Below are positions 17,837 through 24,827 of a stretch of DNA of 64,000 nt, one piece after another. The notes below the pieces were generated by a model that had not been told where the DNA came from, made no database searches, and saw only the letters and a program-made list of their open reading frames with translations. The DNA comes from Streptomyces sp. HNM0574 (GTDB taxonomy: Bacteria > Actinomycetota > Actinomycetes > Streptomycetales > Streptomycetaceae): positions 62,001 through 126,000 of the forward strand of contig NZ_JAASAH010000001.1 of assembly GCF_012726235.1 (NCBI RefSeq), written 5' to 3'. Positions within the stretch are counted from its first letter, which is position 1, and the number at the start of each line of letters is the position of its first letter. The position numbers and the translations under genes are program-made.

Positions 17837-20038
17837 TCAGCCCTGGACGGCCAGCACCAGCGGAAGCACCTGTTCCGCACCGGCCTGGCGCAGCAGACGC
17901 GCCGCCACGGCCAGGGTCCAGCCCGTCTCGGTGAAGTCGTCCACCAGCAGCACCGGTCCGCCCGACGCCGCCAGTGCTTCGCTCAACTGCGGTGGCAGCA
18001 GCAGCGATCCGTGCAGGGCGCGCAGCCGCTGCGCGCTGTTGCTGCGGTGCTGCGTGGCGAGCGGGGCGTCCTCCGCGTACGCCACCGTCCCCAGGAACGG
18101 CATCCGGCCGACGGCCGCGATCCCCTCGCCCAGCGAACGCACCAGATCGGGCCGTGTCCGCGAGGCGACCGTGACGACGCCCACCGGACGTGGGACGGCG
18201 CCCGAGGCCCAGCCCTGCGGACTCTTCGCCCAGTCCGCCAGCACCGTCACGACGGCGTCCCGCACGTCGTCGGGAACGGGGCCGTCCGGGGCCTGCGGCG
18301 ACAGCAGGGGACGGAGCCGGTTGCCCCAGCCGATGTCCGACAGCCGCCCCAACGCACGCCCCGCGGCGGCCTGTTGACCCGCGGGGATACGCCCCTTGAG
18401 GTCCAGCCCGACGGCGGCCAGCCCGGTGGGCCACATCTTGCGCGGCTCCACCTCGACGCCGGGCCTGCCCAGTTCGCCGCGCGCCGCCTCCAGGGCCGAG
18501 TCCGACACCTCGGTGCCGAACCGTGGCCCCGAGCAGTTGTCGCAGCGCCCGCAGGGGGCCGCGGTCTCGTCGTCCAGCTGCAGCCGCAGATACTCCATGC
18601 GGCACTGCTCCGTCGTCGCGTACGTCCGCATCGCCTGCTGCTCGGCCTCCCGCTGCCGGGCCACCCAGGCGTACCGCTCGGTGTCGTACGTCCAGGGCAT
18701 CCCGGTGTGCGTCCAGCCGCCGCGAACCCGGCGCACCGCGCCGTCGACGTCGAGCACCTTCAGCATCATCTCCAGCCGGGAGCGGCGCAGTTCGACCTGC
18801 GGTTCGAGCGCGGGCAGGGAGACGGGGCCGCCGGCCGAGGCCAGGACGTCCAGCGTGCGGCGGACCTGTTCCTCACCGGGGAAGGCGAGGGAGGCGAAGT
18901 ACTTCCAGATCGCCTCGTCCTCCGGGCCGGGCAGGAGCAGCACCTCGGCGTGCTCCACACCGCGGCCCGCGCGTCCGACCTGCTGGTAGTAGGCGATGGG
19001 GGAGGAGGGGGAACCGAGATGGACGACGAAGCCGAGGTCGGGCTTGTCGAAGCCCATGCCCAGCGCCGAGGTGGCCACGAGGGCCTTCACGCGGTTCGCC
19101 AGCAGGTCGGCCTCGGCCGCCTCCCTGTCGGCGTTCTCCGTCCGGCCGGTGTACGAGGCGACCGTGTGTCCGCACTGCCGGAGGAACGCCGTGACCTCCT
19201 CGGCCGCGGCGACGGTGAGCGTGTAGATGATGCCGGAGCCCGGGAGCTTGTCCAGGTGCTCGGCGAGCCAGGCCATCCGGTGCGCGGCGTCGGGCAGCCG
19301 CAGCACGCCGAGGCTGAGGCTCTCCCGGTCGAGTCCGCCGCGCAGCACCAGCGGCGCCGGGGCGCCCTCGCCGGGGGTCTCGGACGGGCCGGCGTCCTGC
19401 CCGGAGTGGGCGCCCGTGCCGAGCTGTTCGGCGATGTCGGCGGTGACGCGGGCGTTGGCGGTCGCCGTCGTGGCCAGCACCGGGACGCCGGGGGGCAGTT
19501 CGGCGAGCATGGTGCGCAGGCGGCGGTAGTCGGGCCGGAAGTCGTGTCCCCAGTCGGAGATGCAGTGCGCCTCGTCGACCACGAGCAGGCCCGTGGCGGC
19601 GGTGAGCTTCGGCAGCACCTGGTCCCGGAAGTCGGGGTTGTTGAGCCGCTCCGGGCTGACGAGCAGCACGTCCACCTGCCCGTCGGCGATCTCTGCCTGG
19701 ATGGTGTCCCACTCCTCCGGGTTGGCGGAGTTGATCGTGCGGGCGTGGACCCCGGCCCGGGCCGCGGCCTCGACCTGGTTGCGCATGAGGGCGAGCAGCG
19801 GGGAGACGATGACGGTCGGGCCGCTGCCCCGCTCCCGAAGGAGAGCGGTGGCCACGAAGTACACCGCGGACTTGCCCCAGCCGGTGCGCTGCACCACCAG
19901 GGCCCTGCGCCGCTCGGCGACCAGGGCCTCGATGGCGGTCCACTGGTCGTCACGGAGCCGCGCCTCGCCACCCGGGGCGGCCCCCACGAGACGGGCGAGT
20001 ACGGAATCGGCTGCGCGGCGCAGAGCTGTGTCGGTCAT
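17837..20038 (-). CDS. recQ: RecQ-family DNA helicase fused to a phosphoribosyltransferase-like domain
   Basis: A 733-residue protein read from ATG 20038 (MTDTALRRAAD); further in-frame starts upstream would run through the intergenic region. The helicase core has Walker A QRTGWGKSA (50-58), motif II VDEAHCISDWGHDFRPDY (154-171), the VATSALGMGFDKPDL block and QQVGRAGRG motif VI. The RecQ zinc-binding cysteines follow (CRMEYLRL..., CGRCDNC). Instead of an HRDC domain, the C terminus ends in LLVDDFTETGWTLAVAA, a PRPP-loop-like signature of type I phosphoribosyltransferases such as ComF. RecQ enzymes unwind DNA 3' to 5' in repair and fork restart. The added domain's function is unknown. It diverges from the DUF4192 gene across 133 nt that hold two DnaA boxes. 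Confidence 0.92.
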   Translation of the reverse strand: MTDTALRRAADSVLARLVGAAPGGEARLRDDQWTAIEALVAERRRALVVQRTGWGKSAVYFVATALLRERGSGPTVIVSPLLALMRNQVEAAARAGVHARTINSANPEEWDTIQAEIADGQVDVLLVSPERLNNPDFRDQVLPKLTAATGLLVVDEAHCISDWGHDFRPDYRRLRTMLAELPPGVPVLATTATANARVTADIAEQLGTGAHSGQDAGPSETPGEGAPAPLVLRGGLDRESLSLGVLRLPDAAHRMAWLAEHLDKLPGSGIIYTLTVAAAEEVTAFLRQCGHTVASYTGRTENADREAAEADLLANRVKALVATSALGMGFDKPDLGFVVHLGSPSSPIAYYQQVGRAGRGVEHAEVLLLPGPEDEAIWKYFASLAFPGEEQVRRTLDVLASAGGPVSLPALEPQVELRRSRLEMMLKVLDVDGAVRRVRGGWTHTGMPWTYDTERYAWVARQREAEQQAMRTYATTEQCRMEYLRLQLDDETAAPCGRCDNCSGPRFGTEVSDSALEAARGELGRPGVEVEPRKMWPTGLAAVGLDLKGRIPAGQQAAAGRALGRLSDIGWGNRLRPLLSPQAPDGPVPDDVRDAVVTVLADWAKSPQGWASGAVPRPVGVVTVASRTRPDLVRSLGEGIAAVGRMPFLGTVAYAEDAPLATQHRSNSAQRLRALHGSLLLPPQLSEALAASGGPVLLVDDFTETGWTLAVAARLLRQAGAEQVLPLVLAVQG

Positions 20039-20082
20039 GCCCCCATGCAACCCGATACCGCCGACAACCCGCGAACTCCGCC

Positions 20083-20091
20083 TGTGGATAA
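20083..20091 (-). promoter_or_regulatory. Consensus DnaA box 1
   Basis: TGTGGATAA on the plus strand is the perfect TTATCCACA DnaA box on the minus strand. It lies 45 nt upstream of the recQ start. Confidence 0.6.
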
Positions 20092-20121
20092 CGACAGGTC
20101 CGTATGACAAATCACGTGCCC

Positions 20122-20130
20122 TGTGGATAA
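20122..20130 (-). promoter_or_regulatory. Consensus DnaA box 2
   Basis: This second perfect TTATCCACA (minus strand) is 39 bp from the first and in the same orientation. The two share the longer word CCTGTGGATAAC. Confidence 0.6.
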
Positions 20131-20171
20131 CTCGCGACGCCGAATTGTGCTCCTGACGCAAGGTCCTCCCC

Positions 20172-21470
20172 ATGAAACACAACGGGGACAACGGGCCTGC
20201 CGGAGAAGGCGGCCCCATCGACAGCGACAACGCAGGCGAGCCGGGCGGCCCCCGCGGGGGCCCGGGGAAGCGGGGTGACGGCGAGGCGCCCCCGCCCGCC
20301 GAGCTGAAGCACGGGCGTCAGCAGCCCGGAGAAAAGGGGCAGCAGATCGTGCTCCGGGGGCCGCGCCAGCTGGCCGACGCCCTCCCGTACCTGCTCGGCT
20401 ACCGGCCGGACGACTCCCTCGTCGTCGTGGCCCTCCAGGGCGAGCGGGGGCAGTGCGGTGCGCGGATCCGCATCGGGATTCCGGCCTCCCCCGAGGAGTG
20501 GCCGGCCCTGGCGACGCAGATCGCGATCTGTCTGAAGCGCTTCGGGGACGGGCGCGGGCCCGAGGGCGCGATCGTCTACCTCTGCCGGGACCCGGCCTCC
20601 GGCGAGAGCGCCGGTTCCGTGATGCAGCGCCTGCGCCCACTGGCCCAGCGGCTGCGCACGGCGTGCGGGCAGCGGGAGATTCCGGTCTACGAGGCGCTCT
20701 GCCTCTCCGGGGGCCGCGTCTGGTCGTACTGCTGCCCGGATCCCCTGGGCTGCCCGGACGAGGGGCAGCCCTTCGCGACGGCGGGCACTTCCGTGCTGGC
20801 GGCGGCCTCGGCGTACGCGGGTTTCCAAGTGCGCGGCTCGCAGCGGGAGATGGAGCGGAGGCTTACGGCGCTCGGCCAGCCTCTCGCCGACCTCCAGGAG
20901 GGCGCGCTCGACTCCGTCGGAGCCGCACTCGTGCCCCGGATGCTGCTCCCCGGCGGGGACGCCGCCGTCCGGCGGGAGACGTTGCGGCTCGCGGGCGCGC
21001 TGATGGCCAGGTTCCGCCAGGCGGTGCCGCGTCCGGGGTGCGGCCCGGCGGAAGCCGACGCGCACGACGACGCCCTGCTGGGGTTCAGCGAGGCGGCGAC
21101 GGTGATCCTCGGCCTCCAGGACCGCGAGACCCGCGACCGGGCGGCGGAGTGGATGGAGGGCAAGGACGTCGGCCCGGCGCTGCGGCTCTGGCGTGCGCTC
21201 GCCCGCCGCTGCGTCGCCTCGTACGCGCAGCACGCCGCCGCCCCGCTCACCCTCGCCGGCTGGGTCGCGTGGTCGGGCGGGGACGAGCCGACGGCCCGCG
21301 TGGCCCTGGTCCGCGCGCTGCGCACCGACCCGGAGTACGTCTTCGCGCAGCTGCTCCACCGCGCCTGCAACGAGGCCCTCGACCCGGAACTCCTGCGCCG
21401 CTGCCTGCGCAAGGACCGTGCCGACCGGGGCACGGGAGGCACCGGAACGCCCGGCGCCGACCGGGCGTGA
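20172..21470 (+). CDS. DUF4192 domain protein
   Basis: A 432-residue cytoplasmic protein. After a disordered Gly/Pro-rich arm (1-55), the DUF4192 signature appears as LRGPRQLADALPYLLGYRPDDSLVVVAL. It continues with IAICLKRFGDGRGPEGAIVYLC, VYEALCLSGGRVWSYCCPDPLGCP and, toward the C terminus, AAPLTLAGWVAWSGGDEPTARVAL. The family is widespread in actinobacteria and has no assigned activity that I know of. It diverges from recQ and is followed at 98 nt by the glucosidase-like gene on the same strand. Confidence 0.85.
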   Translation: MKHNGDNGPAGEGGPIDSDNAGEPGGPRGGPGKRGDGEAPPPAELKHGRQQPGEKGQQIVLRGPRQLADALPYLLGYRPDDSLVVVALQGERGQCGARIRIGIPASPEEWPALATQIAICLKRFGDGRGPEGAIVYLCRDPASGESAGSVMQRLRPLAQRLRTACGQREIPVYEALCLSGGRVWSYCCPDPLGCPDEGQPFATAGTSVLAAASAYAGFQVRGSQREMERRLTALGQPLADLQEGALDSVGAALVPRMLLPGGDAAVRRETLRLAGALMARFRQAVPRPGCGPAEADAHDDALLGFSEAATVILGLQDRETRDRAAEWMEGKDVGPALRLWRALARRCVASYAQHAAAPLTLAGWVAWSGGDEPTARVALVRALRTDPEYVFAQLLHRACNEALDPELLRRCLRKDRADRGTGGTGTPGADRA

Positions 21471-21568
21471 CCAGGACAGCTATGCAGACGTTCACATCAA
21501 CGGCAGGCGCATGCCCACGACATGCGCCACGCCCTGCCGGTACTCGCCGAGGAGACGGAGGAAGCCGT

Positions 21569-23851
21569 ATGGCACCGACGACACCACCCGTTCCCGCCGC
21601 ACAACCCGCGTCCGGCCCGCCCCCGCCCTCCCCGTCCACGTCCACCGTGACCGTGCTGCCCGGGATCATCCCGCCCCGGGGGCGCTCCGCGATCTTGGCT
21701 CACAAGCCACCACCACAGGGGGACCCGCACCACTGGGCGGGAGCGGCCGGGTCCATCACGGAGCTGGACGCCCTGCCGGTCGAGCCGCTGCCGCCCGAAC
21801 TGCTGGACCTCACACGGGCCACGGACACGGCGCCGTCCGGCTCCACCGCAGCGGCCGCCCCCGCCGGACGCTCCTCCCGGAACGCCCCGCCCCTGGCGGG
21901 CACGGGCACCGGGCCGGCCCCGGTGCACCACTCGTTGATCGCCGTCGCCGCTCCGTCCCTCGCCATCTCCGCGGAGGACGGACGGCTCCCCGGCACCGGT
22001 CTCGACGGCTTCTACGACGCGGGCCGCCGCGTCCTGGCGCGGTGCGAGCTCCACCTCGCGGGCCAGGAACCGACGCCGCTCCAGGGGCGGATGACGGGCG
22101 CGGGGGAGTCCCGCTTCGTCGCCGCGCTGGCCGGGCCCCGCGAGACCGGCCCGGACCCCGTCCTGACCGTGGAGCGGCTGCGCTCTGCCGAGGGCACCGA
22201 GCGCATCACCGTACGCAACTCCTCGTTACGCCTCGTCCGGCTGCCGCTGGAACTGCGGCTCGGCACCGATCTCGCCGAGCTCGGCGAGATCGCCGCCGGC
22301 CGGGCGGGCCCGCCGCTGCCCGCCACGGTGCACGGCAGCGGGCTGGCCTGGACCTCGGACGGCCTCCGGGCCACGGTCACGGCCGAGCCCGCCCCGGACG
22401 TCAGCCTCGCCGCGGGCGGACTCCTGCGCTGGGTCTGGGAGTTGGAGCCGGGCGCCGGCCGCACGGTCCAGCTCCGGATCAGCCTCTCGCGGTCGGGGCC
22501 CGGCGCCCGGAAGACCGGCAGGACACGTCCACCGCAGCCCTGGTTCGCGGCCGCCGCGGAGGCGGACGACCCCCGGATCGGCGCGCTCTTCCGTACGAGC
22601 CTCGACGACCTCGCGGGCCTGCTGCTCCGTGACGAGACCAGGCCGTCGAGGACGTACCTGGCCGCGGGCGTCCCGTGGCGGTGCGCTTTCTCCCCGGCCG
22701 AATCCCTGCGCGCCGCCCGCATGCTGCTGCCCCTCGGCACCCGGCTCGCCGCGGGCACCCTGCACACGCTCGCCCGCGGACAGGCCACGCACGGCCCGGA
22801 CGTCGGCCGGCTCCCCGGCCCGCTGCGGCACGCCGGACCGCACAGCGGCCCCAGCTGCACAGGCCTCGAAGCGACATTGCTGTTCCCCGTCGTCCTCGCC
22901 GAGGCGTACCGGTGGGGCCTGCCGCTGCGCGACGTCGAGCAGCTGCTGCCCGCGGCGGAGGCCTGCCTGCGCTGGCTGCTGCGCGCCGGGTACGAGTGCG
23001 GGTACGTCCCGGACCCGGTTCCGGAGGGCCCGTACCGGTGCGAGACCCAGGCCCAGGCCCACCGCGCGGCACTGCTCGGGGCCGACCTCCTGGACTCCCT
23101 CAACCGGAGCGGAGCCGACGAACTGCGCTCCTGGGCAGCGGAGTCGAGGCGGATGTTCCGCCAGGAATTCTGGTGGGACGAGGGTGGCAGGCCCGTCGGG
23201 CTGTGGGACGAGGACGGCAGGCCCTCCACACACCTCGGGTCCGTCGTCGCCGAACTGCTCGACGGGGGGCTGGTCGGGGCGGGCCTCCAGGCCGAATGCT
23301 TGCTCGACCACGTGCAGACGGCGCAGCTCGCCCGCCTCCTGGCCGGCCCCACGATGGACTCGGGCTGGGGCCTCCGCACGCTGGCCTCCGCCGAGCCCGG
23401 GTACAACCCGTTCGGCTACCGCAGCGGCGTCGTCCGCGTCCAGGACACCGCGACCGCCGTGGCCGGGCTCCTCGACGCGGGTTTCGAGCGCGAGGCCAGG
23501 TCCCTCCTGCACGGGGTGATCGACGCGGCGGAGACCTTCGGCAACCGCCTCCCCGAGATGTACGCGGCCGAGCAGCGCACCGAGGGCAGCGCCCCGCTGC
23601 CGCATCCCACGGCCTGCCGCCCGTCCGCCCTGGCCGCCGCGGGCGTGGTGCGGATGCTGACGGCGGTGGCCGGCATCCGTCCCGACGTTCCCGCGCAGAC
23701 GGTCCGTGTCCGCCCCGCGGCCTCGGCCCCTCTCGGCGCCGTGCAGTTCACGGGACTGAGCGTCGCCGAGGCGCCGTTCGCGGTGCGGATCAACCGGCTC
23801 GGGGCGGGGATGGTCGAACAGGCGGCGGACGGGCTCCGCCTCGGCGGCTGA
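21569..23851 (+). CDS. Glycogen-debranching / amylo-alpha-1,6-glucosidase-like protein with a TTA codon
   Basis: A 760-residue protein. ATG at 21569 has GGAGGAA just upstream. Residues 1-130 are Pro/Ala-rich. The next part (about 130-320) fits the N-terminal glycogen debranching domain, starting around HHSLIAVAAPSLAISAEDG and GLDGFYDAGRRVLARCELHL. The rest is an all-alpha (alpha/alpha)6-barrel-like region with AGVPWRCAFSPAESLRAARMLLPLGTRLA, the FWWDEGGRPVGLWDEDGR loop and a SGWGLRTLASAEPGYNPFGYRSG block. It should act on an oligosaccharide or glycoside; the substrate is unknown. Codon 220 (22226-22228) is TTA, the only in-frame TTA I found in the window, so translation should need the bldA tRNA. 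Confidence 0.85.
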   Translation: MAPTTPPVPAAQPASGPPPPSPSTSTVTVLPGIIPPRGRSAILAHKPPPQGDPHHWAGAAGSITELDALPVEPLPPELLDLTRATDTAPSGSTAAAAPAGRSSRNAPPLAGTGTGPAPVHHSLIAVAAPSLAISAEDGRLPGTGLDGFYDAGRRVLARCELHLAGQEPTPLQGRMTGAGESRFVAALAGPRETGPDPVLTVERLRSAEGTERITVRNSSLRLVRLPLELRLGTDLAELGEIAAGRAGPPLPATVHGSGLAWTSDGLRATVTAEPAPDVSLAAGGLLRWVWELEPGAGRTVQLRISLSRSGPGARKTGRTRPPQPWFAAAAEADDPRIGALFRTSLDDLAGLLLRDETRPSRTYLAAGVPWRCAFSPAESLRAARMLLPLGTRLAAGTLHTLARGQATHGPDVGRLPGPLRHAGPHSGPSCTGLEATLLFPVVLAEAYRWGLPLRDVEQLLPAAEACLRWLLRAGYECGYVPDPVPEGPYRCETQAQAHRAALLGADLLDSLNRSGADELRSWAAESRRMFRQEFWWDEGGRPVGLWDEDGRPSTHLGSVVAELLDGGLVGAGLQAECLLDHVQTAQLARLLAGPTMDSGWGLRTLASAEPGYNPFGYRSGVVRVQDTATAVAGLLDAGFEREARSLLHGVIDAAETFGNRLPEMYAAEQRTEGSAPLPHPTACRPSALAAAGVVRMLTAVAGIRPDVPAQTVRVRPAASAPLGAVQFTGLSVAEAPFAVRINRLGAGMVEQAADGLRLGG

Positions 23852-23922
23852 CGCTCTGCGCCGGCGCGCGGAGCGGTGAGCGAGGTCCCTCCGGAGCGGC
23901 CGAAGAGCGTGGGAGAACGGCC

Positions 23923-23956
23923 TGTTTATCGTCAGGGAGACGACTATGATCATTGC
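23923..23956 (+). promoter_or_regulatory. Leaderless promoter with overlapping inverted repeat (NUDIX/NrtR-like gene)
   Basis: A TATGAT -10 hexamer (23945-23950) lies 6 nt before the ATG at 23957. Between it and a TGTTTA -35-like hexamer (23923-23928) sits the inverted repeat TCGTC-AGGGA-GACGA (23929-23943), extended to TATCGTC and GACGACTA. The layout fits an autoregulatory operator. Confidence 0.6.
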
Positions 23957-24712
23957 ATGCCCTACGATCCGTCGGCCTTCCCGCCATTCGCTGTCACCGT
24001 CGACCTGGTCGTGCTCACCGTGCGCAAACACGCCCTGTGCACCCTGGCCGTACGCCGGGGCGAGCCGCCCTTCCAGGGGAGGTGGGCGCTGCCCGGAGGC
24101 TTCGTCCGGGACGGCGAGGACCTCGGCTCGGCGGCGGCCCGCGAGCTCGTCGAGGAGACGGGCTTGCGGGCCCACGGCTCGGAGGGCGCCGACCCGGGGG
24201 CGCACCTGGAGCAGTTGGCCACGTACGGCGATCCGGGGCGTGACCCGCGGATGCGCGTCGTCAGCGTCGCGCACCTCGCGCTCGCACCCGATCTCCCCGC
24301 CCCCACGCCGGGAGGTGACGCCCACTCGGCGAGCTGGGCCCCGGTGGAGACGTTCCTCGGCACGCAGGATTCCGGTGGCCGCGAGGAGGACCAGCCCGCG
24401 CCGCTGGCCTTCGACCACGGGCAGATCCTCGCCGACGGTGTGGAACGCGCCCGCTCCAAGATCGAGTACTCCTCCCTGGCCACCGCCTTCTGCCCGCCCG
24501 AGTTCACGGTCGGCGAGCTGCGCCGGGTGTACGAGGCGGTCTGGGGAGTCGTCCTCGACCCTCGCAACTTCCACCGCAAGGTCACCGGAACCCCCGGCTT
24601 CCTCGTACCGACCGGAGGGACGACGACGCGTCAAGGCGGCCGCCCCGCACAGCTGTTCCGGGCCGGAGGGGCGACTCTGCTCAATCCGCCGATGCTCCGG
24701 CCCGAGGTCTGA
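23957..24712 (+). CDS. NUDIX hydrolase with NrtR-like C-terminal DNA-binding domain
   Basis: A 251-residue protein. ATG at 23957 has no Shine-Dalgarno sequence, and no in-frame start codon lies between it and a GTG at 23876. The NUDIX domain (about 8-150) has an intact box: Gly48, Glu54, Arg62-Glu63, Glu66-Glu67 and Gly69. The C-terminal part (about 165-251; YSSLATAFCPPEFTVGELRRVYEAVWG and NFHRKVTGTPGFL) matches the winged helix of NrtR-type regulators. In those, the NUDIX domain senses ADP-ribose or a related metabolite and controls NAD or sugar genes. Because the catalytic box is intact, it could be enzyme, sensor or both. The inverted repeat in its promoter suggests it represses itself. 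Confidence 0.88.
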   Translation: MPYDPSAFPPFAVTVDLVVLTVRKHALCTLAVRRGEPPFQGRWALPGGFVRDGEDLGSAAARELVEETGLRAHGSEGADPGAHLEQLATYGDPGRDPRMRVVSVAHLALAPDLPAPTPGGDAHSASWAPVETFLGTQDSGGREEDQPAPLAFDHGQILADGVERARSKIEYSSLATAFCPPEFTVGELRRVYEAVWGVVLDPRNFHRKVTGTPGFLVPTGGTTTRQGGRPAQLFRAGGATLLNPPMLRPEV

Positions 24713-24827
24713 GGCACCCTCCGAGGGCTTGAGTCTGGCTCCTAGCCCGGGGCGCGTTGCCGCGCAAGTCGGACATATCGCGTTATGTTGCTCGGGTGCG
24801 TCCTCCACCCGTCCTGCGGGAGCAGTG

